NCBI RefSeq assembly: GCF_030272615.1
Contig: NC_081413.1
Span: 560,393,945 to 560,457,944 of the forward strand
Length of the DNA stretch: 64,000 nt
Source of the DNA: Cryptomeria japonica
Lineage: Eukaryota > Streptophyta > Pinopsida > Cupressales > Cupressaceae
Direction: 5' to 3'
The position numbers were made by a program, and so were the translations under genes. The notes below the pieces were generated by a model. It saw only the letters and a program-made list of their open reading frames with translations. It ran no database searches and was not told where the DNA came from. Below are positions 42,472-54,529 of the stretch, in pieces. Each line of letters begins with the position of its first letter. Position 1 is the first letter of the stretch.

Positions 42472-43060
42472 TGTAAAGTGGAAAATTGAATCCTAGTGAC
42501 TCCCCACCTAGGAGAGAGAAAGGAAGCGACTAGGATGATTTTCACTTGGGAGGAAATTTACATTCAAAAGAGGGGCTTGCATCCACTAGATCCAAATCCA
42601 AGGAAAAAAATGATGTGAATTCCAAATGGATTTCAAGGGTTTAAGTGTGATTTACCCTCTTTTATAAATGAGAAATTTGACTTGTTGACTATGCAGAAAA
42701 GAGAGAGGAAATGAGGAGCTACCAATTCAAGATCGAGCTATAACTTTGGATCTGAAATAATTAGACTAATATGGATTTGCCCTGTAAATTTAGAGAAAAT
42801 TTGTTAGGACTATGGTGAGAGTATACATGGTCCTCCATAAAATCCGCAAAACAAAAAAGGGTTCTTTTGTCTTTACAAATTAAGCCCAAACATGCAATTA
42901 CAACTGCACACCTACAACCTACACATAGAAATGAGAGGGAGAATGGTTGTGGATAGGGGTTTGCCTCAGTCAAACACTAGTTAAGGAATCAAACTTGAAA
43001 TAAAGTAATTGCAAATGCTTGAATGTAAACAATGAAAATGTATACCTTGTAGATATGCAA
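42472..43060 (-). repeat. Diverged LTR fragment related to the outer element
   Basis: It starts TGTAAAGTGGAAAA and follows the order of the 3227-4436 LTR: GAATCCTAG, a GGAGAGAGAAAGG-like block, ATTCAAAAGAGGGG, TACCCTCTTTT and the GGAC...GTCC motif at 42807-42833. Similarity ends near the TATACCTTG at about 43045, so the rest is missing. Confidence 0.7.
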
Positions 43061-43079
43061 CCTATTGACGATGATTAGC

Positions 43080-45300
43080 AGGATCATCATATAGATCCTT
43101 ATTATCAGGTTCAAAATGTGTAGCGTTAACACCCTTTAGAAAATCTTCACCCTTAATCTTTTCTAGTTCATCTTCCTCATCTTGTTCTTCCTCTTCATTT
43201 GGGATGAGACCTAAACCTTTCTTGATCAACAATTTAGTTTCCTATAGGACTGATTCGATCTCCCCGATAAGCATTCTAGTCAATCTCTTTTAAGATATTT
43301 ATAATACCTTCACTTTAACCCTTAACTGTTAAATTTATTCTTCAGTTGCTTCCGGTTGAAGGTGTTTAAGAGTATAATCAATGAATTCTTTATCTTGTCT
43401 AATGGCAGCTTCCCATCTTGCATCAATAATATTATACAAAGAATTTAGAATTTGTCCCTGTAACTCAATAAGTACTTTGCTAAATTTGTTCATACTGAAG
43501 ATGACTGCATCTTCAATTTCCCTTCGTTGAATTTCAAATAAATGAACAAATAATATATCCAAACCTCTATAGATTCCACAATCCTTTATATATTTGATCA
43601 TTTTGTTAAAAGAATCTTCTAATGTCAAAGTAAATTGTAGATTTTCCCTTACCAATTGTCTTTGGATTTTTAGCACTTTCTCTAAGTGGCCTCTTATCCT
43701 CATCAGACTCAGTAGCTTCTTCATCTACTGGTTTGTTTTCCTTCTCTTTCTTCCTCTTACCAGTTTGTACTGGTGCAATAGGAGTTCCAACAATTTTTCC
43801 CTCTCCTCCAGAATTGTATCTTGGAGGGCTTATCTCTTTGAGATTCAACAGGTTTCATCTTGATTTCTTGTGGCTTCTTCTTTTCTACTGCTTTGGTTGC
43901 TCTCATTTTTCTACTACGAGTACTAGTTGGTAAACTAGAGGCACCTGCTTCTTTCGCTACATGTTTTTCTCTTGCAGCTGCCAACTGCTCTTGGAAATTC
44001 ATGCCTTCTCAGCCAATGATTCAAATTTTTTCTTTACCTTCTTTTATATTACCGGTTGCTGCAATTCAGAATGAACTTGAAGCAGTTTCTCTTTATATGT
44101 TCCAAACCTTTCTGCAATGGAGTCAACCAGTTGATCTAATAAGTGATCAACATAGGCAATGAGTAGATATTTGTCTACTTCATAACCCATGGGAATTGCC
44201 CATGTGGTCTTGATAATCACAACTTCCATCATGCATGCGTCTGTTTCTACCATAAAATAAATGGAATCCTCATACTTGTCCATGACTTCTGTCGGTATGC
44301 GCTCTCTAGCAAGAATTCATTTTTTAAACTTCTTAAAATAACCCCATGAAATATCATCAAATTTATCCTTGATCATTCGAATACTATTCTTCATTTGAAG
44401 TAGGGAAGGGGTACCGATTATCCATTGAACATCTCCAATATCGGGGAAATAGTTTTGAAAGTAAAAGAACAACCCCAAAATTAGCTGTCCAAATTTAAAT
44501 CTCAACTTATTATCTTTCTTCACAGCTTCAAAAGTATCCATTAATTGGCTTCTCAAAGATTTTGACAAGTCATAGTCTACATCATCCTTTATCATCGGGT
44601 AGTTAGTGTGAATAGCTGATGTCGGTATGCTGTTCATTTTTCTACTATAGAAAATTCTGTAACCTATCACCATGGATGCATATTTAACAATGAGATCATT
44701 TATATTGTTTACCATCATGGCTCTTCCATCCCAGTATGGTCCAGTGAGATTTTCAACTTCATTCTTTGACACTGGCCTCAATATTGGTACTTCATTGATG
44801 AGCATAAATTAGTTACTACATGAATTGCCTCCTTGGTGATCTTGTGAGGTCTATCTAACCATATGAATTGATCATGAATACAACTCAAAAAAATCTAACC
44901 AAGTCATCCTCAAAATCATCAATAAAGTTGATTGCATGGTGAAACCCTTTGTTGGTGACGCTCTTAAATTGCTCTTTTAAAATACCCTTTTTATCACATA
45001 AAGTACTAAACTGATTGAAAATGGCCACCACACCCAAGTCATCTAATTTGCAGTGGTAAAAGGATCTTACATCCTCTATATGTAAAACTCCATTAAGTAC
45101 ACTAGATAATGCACAAACAGGGTCCGTTTCTTCGAACTTATATGGATGTCTTTTAAATATAGGTCATGCCCTCTCTATCACATCAATAAGATGTGGAGTA
45201 TCAATATCAACTATGCAAATCTTTAAAGCAAAGAGTAGGATTTCTTAGATAAATGCCTTTTTGCTTTGGTCTAGGGTTTTCAACCATCAAAACCTTCAAT
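43080..45300 (-). pseudogene. Unrecognised decayed ORF of about 700 codons
   Basis: The minus strand from about 45300 to 43606 stays largely in one frame with several stops (44317, 44044 and others), then continues in another frame to 43335 and below. Parts that read well are LNGVLHIEDVRSFYHCKLDD (near 45090), LTGPYWDGRAMMVNNINDL (44740) and GQLILGLFFYFQNYFPDIGD (near 44450). A highly charged KRKKEKENKP segment (43770) and a C-terminal helical part with EIQRREIEDAVIFSMNKF (43520) follow. I do not recognise the family. It sits next to an LTR fragment in the orientation expected for an internal ORF of that element. A retrotransposon extra ORF or Gag is possible. Confidence 0.5.
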
Positions 45301-45678
45301 AAACCATTCAACTATTTTACTTCATTCACTTCCAATTGCTGGTAAATGGTTGAATGTTACAAGCACACACTATTCACTACTTTGCTCACTCTCCAAATGA
45401 TCTCAAGATTCCAAAGTATCAAATGAAACTCAAAAAGTTCTTTTTATTTTCTTTCTATCTGCTACATAAAATACTTTACTTGACAAAACCCTAAAACTCT
45501 TTAACAAATTCTAAAGCATATTACTGGTAGAAAAAAATCAAAGATATTTACTGGTTATGATCAAAAAACACATCAAAACATCAAAATGCATCAAAATATG
45601 CAGATTCAACTTATAGTACATCATCCAAGGGTTCAACTCAATATTTGACAATAAGCTCACCCAAGTTGTAGAAACAAC
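45301..45678. other. No recognised feature
   Basis: AT-rich spacer between two decayed minus-strand coding fragments; only short frames. Confidence 0.35.
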
Positions 45679-46104
45679 TTAGTTTATCGGAGATGGATTG
45701 TCCACATTAGGTGAAGAATGTGATACCTCTGATGGTTTGTCATCATTATTCTTCTTCCATATCATATTCATGTTAGCTCTAGTTTTTTCAATATCAACCT
45801 TCTTCTTTCCTTTCCGGTCAGTAGGATGATTCACCAATTGATTCGTTTGTATTCTGTAGAACTTAGCAATGTGTCCCGATTTATGAAAATGATAATAGGC
45901 CATTTCAGAGGCTCTCCACAGTCTTGCATTGCCTCTTCCCATTCTTCTTCTTCAATTCATTGCCACATGTCCAAAATTGTTACAGATTGTTCAGATCACA
46001 TTGACTCTTTTGTCCATCTCATAGGGACTAGATTGGTTAACATAGGGTCTTTTCCAATTCATGTTTCTCCAATTATCATAATTCCTTTTCCAGCCATCAA
46101 CATG
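45679..46104 (-). pseudogene. Copia-type Gag fragment with two zinc knuckles
   Basis: The minus strand gives TICNNFGHVAMN followed by a stop where Cys is expected. About 30 residues later comes YYHFHKSGHIAKFYR, a C-x2-C-x4-H-x4-C knuckle in which the Cys positions are Tyr or Phe. Paired knuckles with these spacings are seen in copia-type Gag proteins of plants. The loss of all three Cys in the second one shows decay. The fragment is cut on its upstream side at 46105, where a CACTA-like terminus starts. Confidence 0.6.
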
Positions 46105-46613
46105 CACTAGTACATTCAGAGCTAATTTCCGACGACCGATTGTCAGAATTACAACTAATTTTCCTTGGAGTGCTGATAAAAGTAGTTGTTGAAAACTCAT
46201 CGTCAGATTGGCTGACGATGCCCTGCCCATTGGAAATACGACAATCCCATGGACTCTGCCAATGGTGGGCATGAATGCTCTTCCGATCAAAAAAGTCTTC
46301 AGAATTAGTAGATTTCGTCACAAAGCTGATGGTGATTTGGAACTTCACACCGATGGTGATGCTGTTTATCTAACGCTTGTATCGTCGGTACATTTAGAGA
46401 CATCGACGACCATCCAACTACGAAGTGCCATTGCATGTACAACATCCTCGTCGGACATTTATTAGGTTTGAGTCAAAAGTGCGACGACTCTAATACATTT
46501 CACCGATGAGAACGCTATATGTCCGTCGATTACATCGTCAGTCGAAAGCTTGGTCTTCATCATAATTCCAACGATGATAATTTTTATCAAAATAAAATTA
46601 TTATTGTCCAGTG
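46105..46613. mobile_element. CACTA-type terminus or small non-autonomous CACTA element
   Basis: It begins CACTAGTACATTC inside the Gag fragment and continues with TTTCCGACGACCG. Several CGTCGG / CGACGA / ACGATG copies occur throughout, as in the subterminal motif regions of En/Spm elements. A candidate opposite end, GTCCAGTG, is at 46606-46613. The 3-bp flanks (ATG left, ATT right) do not match perfectly. It may instead be the 3' terminus of the larger CACTA element to the right. Confidence 0.45.
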
Positions 46614-46712
46614 ATTGATATGTACAGTGAATGATATTCTATCCCCACCACCTACCAGTAGGGGCATAGATTTGAGGCTAATATGAGGCACATGGTTTCA
46701 AGCTAATATGAT

Positions 46713-47146
46713 CAGGTGCACCATGGTTGAGATGGTCCAACTCTCTAGTCTCACTCTACGACTAAGCTCATGCCATATCTAAATCAAAGGCATCTCAAAT
46801 ACATCATCGGTGGAAAGCTGCAAAATGCCATTTTCATACATAAGCAAGACATACACAATTGGGCACAATCACCAAGAGAATGGTAAAAAGTGTGTTTGAG
46901 ATCATTGTCCTAATTTACAGTGATCTCTTTGTGAACACACCACAATTAGGACAATGATCTCAAACACACTTTTTACCATTCTCTTGGTGATTGTGCCCAA
47001 TTGTGTATGTCTTGCTTATGTATGAAAATGACATTTTGCAGCTTTCCACCAACGATGTATTTGAGATGCCTTTGATTTAGATATGGTATGAGCTTAGTCA
47101 TAGAGTGAGACTAGAGAGTTGGACCATCTCAACCATGGTGCACCTG
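46713..47146. mobile_element. Fold-back element with arms of about 203 bp
   Basis: Arm 46713-46915 starts CAGGTGCACCATGG and is repeated in inverted form at 46944-47146, with only a few substitutions and one 3-bp gap; the spacer is 28 bp. The whole forms a 434-bp hairpin with no coding capacity, like a long-arm MITE. No clear target duplication was found. Confidence 0.85.
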
Positions 47147-48949
47147 CATATGTATATAGTTTTGTGTATTCATTAAAGATTTTCATTTAATTTTGAGCAT
47201 TTTGGTTAGCAAATCAGGGGTGCACTTTACATTCTTGTTGTTATCCAATTCACTTACTTTAGCTCTATTTATTTCTTTAGATTTAGGGTCTAGAGCTCCT
47301 CCCTAAGAAGAGATTGTTGGTTTTGTCTCCCCTACTTTGGTTGGAGAGTTTCTTTCTATCTCTGGTAGTTTTCCCTTAGAGTTCAGCTTCTCTATTGGTC
47401 GGACTACTATTTTCCCTACCTTCTTCTCCAAGTGCTCCTCCTCTTGTTTCCAAAATTTTTCCTTTGCCTTCTACTCAATGGCCCTTGGTTGTGCCTTCAT
47501 GCCCTCTTAATGTCTTCACTAGGTTCTTGTTTCCACAAGGATATTTCCTCCCCCAAAACTATTTGTTTTTGAAATGGGGACACCTTCAAAATACATGGAC
47601 TTGGATGGGACATCCCCATACTGCCCCAGTGTAATCTAATGCCATCATCTTTGAGACATCTCTAGGACATCCTTGAGATATTTGAGGGACTCCCAAGAGC
47701 CTCCTGACCATCCCAACAACCCATAAGTGATTTAAAAAAAATCAGAACTTTTTTTCAAACTCCATGCCCAAGGTCAAATCGTCACAGCCTATGGGCCCCA
47801 CCCAAACCCAACCAACTTTATAAAACTACCTCCTATTTTTGTTTCAACTCACAAAAACAAAGAGCAAGAAGCTGACAACTGTAAATGTGAGAGTGAGAGT
47901 TGCAGGTGCTAGGTGAAAAAGTGAGAGTGCAGAGCAAGAGGGATGAGGAGAAGTAAGAAGAGAAGTGATGCCAAGTTGCCAATTTGTAATGGTCTACCCC
48001 TATTTTGAAATCAATTTCTTTTGCACCTTTTTAACTATGCTTCTTGACAAATAGTTTACTTGAATGCTCTACTGCTAATTTTCAGTTTGTCTTTCTTGAT
48101 TTTGTGAATGCCAATGTTTGTTTGCTGATACTTTTGAGATGGCATTTTGGCAAACAACATGCATGCATTGAAAGGGTTTCAATTTAGAATTGATAGTGCA
48201 TATATCACTTTATAATAATCAAGATTTGCATTCACTGAAATGATTTTAATCAACTAAAGAGCAATATTCATGACTTACAAGTAATAAAAAAACCTACCAG
48301 GATGAGGCATATTCATTACTTGCAAGTAATAAAAAAACTTACAAGGATGAGGCATATTCATAACTTTTGTAGTCCCACCTTGGATATCAACACTAGAAGC
48401 AACTCATATTGTTTGTGTACAACCAAGACAATATGGGAGTTTATTATACCTAGCAACTTGTGGTGTTGTTGTTCATGTTGGCTCTTTTGGACCCTGCAAT
48501 TAAGATTCAATATACATTATTCAATAAGATTAACTATGCAACATAATGAAATATTGAAAAGTGTGTTATCTTGTTGAGCTTCGCTTGGTTTCGAGAATAG
48601 TTTATCTTTCTCTACTTAACAGGGCCAACCACGTGAAGGTGGAAGCTCATTTGGCCCCTCCCCCCCCAACATCACTCTAAATTCTTCATTAACATCTTAT
48701 AACATTAATTCATTCATTCTTTCTACCATTAATAAAATATAGCATTCATTCATTAATATCACATAACGTTCATTAACACATAGCATTGATTGACATTAAT
48801 TAACTCACAACATTCATCAATAGTAATTAACACATATCATCCATAACCATTAATTAGCACATAATTACATTCACTAACACATAAAGATCAGTCATTATCA
48901 AATGTTATATTACAATCATTTCTTTCTTTGTTTTTTCTTTGAAGCTATG
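47147..48949. other. No recognised gene
   Basis: The plus frame at 47395-47634 is Pro/Ser/Leu-rich without a domain. Stretches of ATTAACATTAATTCATT-type simple sequence lie near 48700-48870. A GAGTGAGAGTTGCAG purine-rich block is near 47890. Possibly internal filler of the CACTA element. Confidence 0.4.
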
Positions 48950-51852
48950 AAAAGACTAAGTGGAACATCAGTTTCTTCATCATTTCCCCCTTTGCAGATG
49001 TTCCACAAACTGCTCGTGATCTTGATGTATGCCTAGTCCTATACTAAGGACGAGGACACTGAAGCAAAGGGGGGTCCTCTGTAATAAAAAAGAAATGGGT
49101 TAAATTCAAAAAGAAAAAATTATTGTTACAAGTATTTCAGTAATTTAGAGAACATAATTGTTGTGCTCTTTACCTGATGGGGCGACATAATTTGTGTAGC
49201 CTCAACCTCAACATGCTGAACACCCTCTAGATCATCTGGAGTTGAAATACTAAAGGTTACATTAATGCTGAACACCAATTGCAATTATATTTTTTTAAAG
49301 CAATAATAATGGTCCTCTTTACCTAAGTGGGGAACATCACGTTCTTGATGTTGTGTACCCAGATCATGCTCCACTTGCTGACCATCGACTACATGCTCTA
49401 AAATATTAACAAAAAAGGTTACATTAATTACTACTCTAATTACAAATTAAGATGTTTAATTGTATTAATAGCTAAATAAATAAATTTGAATAGAAAATGA
49501 ATACCTCCACTACTAGGATGCACATCTAGACCTTCATGTGCAGGTGGTGTTTCATGATTAGCAGACTGCATTCCAATGACATGCACATTGTTATCATTGC
49601 TTGCTTATTTAAAACAAATATAGTCACTTTATGTTGGAACTCAACATCAATTAGATTATTGGTAAAGTATTCAATTTGAAACAAATTCCATTTAGCATAT
49701 TTACCTGTGTGATGGATGCACTCGAATGTTGTGTATGCCCACTCAATTCTTGTAGCTGATCAGCCATGGCTGAATAGCCTTGTTGGTAGGCAATTCTCTT
49801 GTCATATTCTGTGAGCGCTCTATTGAATTCAGAGCCTTTCATTTTTTCTTGGTACCGTGAATTTTGCTTGCAATGTTTGATAAAAAGAAAATGTTTGCAA
49901 TTTATTAATATTTTGATGCAATATTTCATTTACATGAGATACTTACAATTCATGCAACAAGTTTCATGTAACCATCAGAGCTGAGTTTGTGTTGCTCTAG
50001 CTTTTCTTGCCTTGCCTTGGTTGCCTTTGATGTGTCACTCAGTCTATAAAAAGTTTGAAATATGTTAGATTATATAAATATAAAGAGTAATTAATTAGTA
50101 CATAATTACATTATTAATAATATCCCGTACCTTCTTTTGGCATCTAGTGGTGTATTTCCTTTTTTCCTTTCAATTCTCTCCTTAGCATCCAAAATCAAGT
50201 CCTTCCACTCCCTCTCTAGAATCATGGGGGGACGCTCATACTTTAGGTTCCTCTCCAAATGGGTCCTGTATTGGTCCCTCACATACTTTAGATATGTGCC
50301 ATCTTTTTCAAGGAGCTTGGTTTTGTCAAAGGTGTCATTTCCAAACCACTCAACCATTTGGTTTGTCAATTCATCTCTTAACCTTTTTTCTTGGTCATTC
50401 CACCTTTTAAAGAAAAAACAAACCTGTTAGATTCAGAAATGAACTGAAGCTACATTTATTACACTTCAAAAAATGGATCAAAGGAAAACTATTCTAGCAA
50501 TGATATGAAATCAAAATAGTGGATTAGGGTTAGTTCACATATGGTGTACCACCTTTTACGTATGGTGGGCCCAAATATCTGTAATGCAATGTCACTAAGA
50601 AGTTTATAGAAAATATCATTGCGTACAAAAAATTCATGGGATCATTAGTCCAAAATGAGTGATCATAAAGTAAATTACAATTAGAGTATATATAATAATA
50701 ATTTTAAAGTACTTGGAACCTTTTGTATCTTTAAGGGAATCATTTCTTCATCGCTCACCACCAATGTGGCCTGCAACATTCTCGTACTAGCAATATGAGA
50801 AGATCCAGGAAATGATGGTATGTTATCAGCAGTAGTCGCCTCTGGCACATCCTCATGTGCATCTCCTCTTGCAAAAAATGAATCCACTATGAAATGGCAT
50901 TAGAATTCAAGAAAGAACGCTTGAAGGGAAATAAACACATGATAGAAGATAGAGAAAAAGAGGGATCTACCAACAGTGGGCGGGCCAATATGATGTGCAC
51001 TAGAGGATGTCTGCATGCTATGTGTTTCTGACATTGCAGTCGACAATACAGGTGAGGGTAACCTTTGATGAGGCGGCGGTGGCATTTGCACAGTAACATT
51101 AACAAAACCTAAAGAATAATACATTAAATATATCAAACATTAAATATATGAAAAGTGCAAGAATTGTAAACAAGGATGAACCTTTATTTTGAAAATTGAT
51201 AGTATCAAGTATGATGTGTTTTGGGTACTCAGAGTGATAAGACAAGCAAGTGATAATACAAGAAAATCGTCATCACTTGAAGATCCTGCAACACCCTGAT
51301 TGTGGGAATGACTTTCATGAGGGCGGATAGATTGCTGCAAAAACAATACGTACATATTTTAGTTAATGACATAAAAGAGAATAAAATATAAACCATTATT
51401 GAACTTTTGTTATAATTAAAGCTTTCATTACTGCTTACTTGCAAGTTTTCTTCTATCCGAAGTAATAATTCCACCCTCTCTCATATCTCATCAGTAATAG
51501 GATGCATGGCTACCAAAGTAACAATCTCTTTTCTAATTTTTCTACGAAGCATTTTAAAGAATTTCATAATGTGTGTGGGATCTTCAGGGTCATCATTGCT
51601 TAACCCTAATTATTCCACATCCCTAGAAATGTGTTTAGGTACTGCAACTCCCTTTCCCTTTCCTCGAACATCCGTCTGTGTCAAGAATATCATTAACAAT
51701 TACAAAATTAGTATAAATCACTAAAAAAAATAACATAATAATGTAACAGTTTGCTTCTATCTAATTTGTATAATTACAATGAGTTTTACCTTCTCAGTAG
51801 AAGTGTCGCAAGCTACATCCCTGTCTATGATATGTGATGGATCTATGTTGGC
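48950..51852 (-). pseudogene. CACTA second gene, 3' exons (TNPA/Ptta-like)
   Basis: Several short minus-strand exons have consensus borders: 51852-51790 (GCCAACATAG...GAGAAG|gtaaaa), one near 51675-51430, and one around 50369-50130 with EWFGNDTFDKTKLLEKDG and DQYRTHLERNLKYERPP. Others are near 50040-49950 (TSKATKARQEKLEQHKLSSDG), 49900-49705, 49400-49323 (...CACTTAG|gtaaag) and 49250-49172 (...CATCAG|gtaaag). The middle exons resemble the Ptta/En-Spm plant transposase family that accompanies tnp2 and binds subterminal repeats; that assignment is moderate. Two stops in the 51.5-kb exon show decay. Exact exon boundaries need transcripts. Confidence 0.5.
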
Positions 51853-51959
51853 CTGTGACAAAGAAAAAATATAAAAAATGTTAGCGAAATTAAACCAATA
51901 GACTTAGCAAAAAAACTTCATAATAAAATGGTATATTGGATTCATTAATTGGAGGTTGG

Positions 51960-52742
51960 TTAATTTAAATGGTATATAATATGTACTACTCCCATGGTAT
52001 TAACTTTGTTTGTATCTATATGATTCAAACTGTAACCGATTAGAAGCTCTTCACCCTCACTTATTGATTTTATCGCACATACAAATACACGATTTCCCTC
52101 ACGCGCCTCAAATATGCAATTGGGTTGTTTATTAGTTGACCCAGGTCACGTACTATTTATTAAACCTGCAATATTCCTTGTTGCTTTTGGCTGACCATCA
52201 ATGTATACAGCCACTCATTTACTTTGATCATTATCTTTTTGTTGTATATAATTTGCTGACAGTGCATACCTATGCATACTTTTTTTATATTTAACAATCT
52301 GCATCCAATTATTGTAACTGTAACAAGGTCCAACAAACTCCATCAATTCAATAACTCTATTGTAACAAACCTTTATGCCGTCCATGGAAAATAAGCCTAA
52401 ACCATGTAACGACGAAGGTGCTATGTGATATATCCTATCGTTAACACAAAAATCAGTGTTTATTGGAGGAAGTTCCTTGGGCACCCATTGTTTCTATAGA
52501 TGTTTGTACCTCAGTGGCACCTCAATGTCGCCTTTGGTCTCATTATCATAAGAACATGACCCCCCTTGAGCAAGGAAAAATTTCATGCGTTTATTGAATT
52601 TTCTTCTAATCTTTTGACCTCTTGTTGATCTCCCTATTGTAGACCTGCTACTTGTGTCACTTTCATTTTTTATTCCCTGCATTTTCCTCACTTGACGAAG
52701 ATAGATCTGACAAATACCTATTTGGGGGTACCTGCACTCCAT
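51960..52742 (-). pseudogene. SET-domain-like protein encoded within the CACTA element
   Basis: The minus strand from an ATG at 52742 gives a basic leader (RGQKIRRKFNKRMKFFLAQ). After one TAG near 52494 it continues SSLHGLGLFSMDGIKV, the usual SET-domain opening, then GPCYSYNNWMQIVKY and MHRYALSANYI. With two further stops it reads TRNIAGLINST, PNCIFEAREGNRVFVCAIKS and ISEGEELLIGY. These correspond to the N-I-A-R-F-I-N-H-S...N-C and G-E-E-L-x-x-x-Y motifs of SET methyltransferases, with the NHS site changed to NST. The residue pattern supports a SET fold; activity is doubtful. It lies upstream of the TNPA-like exons and may be their 5' exon(s). Confidence 0.62.
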
Positions 52743-53690
52743 GAAATGAGAGAGTTAATTGGTAATGAGAGAGAAATTTTGCAAATGAGGGTAATGTTGA
52801 TGAGGAAATCAGCCCTAAAGTTGATTTTGGGATGAAAATTGGAATAAGTCCAACTAGGGCCTTAAGTTTTGATAACTGTATTAGATTTGCTGCTAATGTC
52901 GAGGTTTGAAAAACTAAGGAAGTTTGTTTTCCAAGTAATTTTTAAAAAATAAATTGTTTCTATAGGGTGTATTGACTAGTTATACCTGTCCATCCATGAG
53001 ACTGTGCAGGAGCCTCGTCAAAGGGGTTTAGGGTCCTGTACAATGTAATTCAATTATCTTATGTTAGCTAAAAATTACATAGTATACAACATGAACAACA
53101 TGAACTTTGTAGACAAAAAGAGTATTAAATAATAAAAAGATGTCATCAAAATCATTGTAATTTTTTTAATTCCTTACCTTTACTTTATGTAGACTATGCA
53201 GGATCCTCAACTAAATGGTTGATGATGTCTATAGTCAACAACCTATTCCCACCAAGGGTGACAACATCACACAGGGTCTATACTTGAAATCAACACCATC
53301 AATTGAGCATCATAATCATTACTACATTTGTAAGTTGATAAACAATAAATACATACATATCATAAGAATTAGAAGCATCACATGATGTGTCATCATATAT
53401 GTAATTGAGCATCACAATTAGCATCACATATCATGTGTTATCATAAACATATAATCCATCACATATGTATCATAAATCACCATCCATCACATAGGTAATA
53501 AACAATCCAATTTCCATAAATAAACACAGTTTAAAAAATGTCACATAAATAGTCACTCTCCCTATCTCCATCTCCATATTAAAAGGTGCATCATGAATTA
53601 ATTATGTAATGGCATTATAATTCAAAACCTAATGAATTAATTATGTAAAAAAATTCTATCAAGAAGTCCATATTAAATAGATAATATACT
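52743..53690. other. Spacer between the two CACTA genes
   Basis: AT-rich, with CATCACATATCAT-like short repeats near 53340-53500; no domain seen. Confidence 0.4.
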
Positions 53691-53710
53691 AATCGCATAC
53701 CTCATACATT

Positions 53711-53740
53711 TCATTCTTCATCATCATGAACATCAAGGTC

Positions 53741-53813
<73 letters not shown>

Positions 53814-54502
53814 ACGTCTTCACCATCATCATCACCATCATCACCATCACCACCATCACCATCACCATCACCATCACCATCACCATCACCATCATCTTCT
53901 TCTTCTTCTTGTTCTTCTTCATCATCATTGAGAAATTGTCGATCGTGATCATCATCCACTTCATCTTCTACTTCTTTGGTATCTTCTTCTTCCATCATAT
54001 TATACTTTATCGACCTTCCTCTTGGATCATGTCTAACAACAAATGACCAACCCGGTTTATGTGGAACCTCTGAGTAAAATACTTGCTCACATTGGCTTGG
54101 AAGAACATAGGGCTCATCCCCAACTGGTTCAAATGACCTTGTATTTAGCATTATAAAACCATTATCATGCTCATTAACAGTTCTATCAGGATCATTTTTA
54201 TTCAATTGTAGCCTGTACCATTTGACGACGAACAAAACTAATTTGAAGGAATTAAAGTCACACTCAAGTATATCATCCAAAATGCTATAGTATCAATTTT
54301 GAGACTGTTGAGGATGTATGTCATTTCTTGATGAAATATTTGTCACCTCAAAGACTGTAGTGATGCCAGAACCATAAATTTTCTTCGTGTCATCCAACTT
54401 TTTTATGCGAAATTTATGACCATTGCAGCACATAGCGTTGTGATGTTTGACTTGCGATATGCCAAACATGTAAAATTTATTGCATTGTGAGTTGATAAAC
54501 AT
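53711..54502 (-). pseudogene. DUF4216 segment of CACTA transposase gene with poly-Asp tail
   Basis: The minus strand reads KFRIKKLDDTKKIYGSGITT, then after one stop at 54291-54293 DDILECDFNSFKLVLFVVKW and QCEQVFYSEVPHKPGWSFVV, the DUF4216 domain found 3' of tnp2 and DUF4218 in CACTA transposases. The C-terminus runs through EEEDTKEVEDEVDDD into a Asp/Gly repeat and about 20 consecutive Asp codons encoded by a GAT/GAC microsatellite. The tail length is likely unstable and strand slippage is expected. The acidic tail has no known function here. Confidence 0.75.
53735..53900. repeat. CAT/CAC trinucleotide microsatellite
   Basis: More than 20 CAT units (53743-53811) are followed by interspersed CACCAT units to about 53893. 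They encode Asp and Gly in the minus-strand frame. Confidence 0.9.
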
Positions 54503-54529
54503 ATGGGTGATTAATAAATTTATACATAC

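Noticed and set aside
53689-53964. Met-rich and Ile-rich frames over the CAT repeat
   Set aside because: They are other-frame readings of the trinucleotide repeat; the Asp frame continues the DUF4216 domain.
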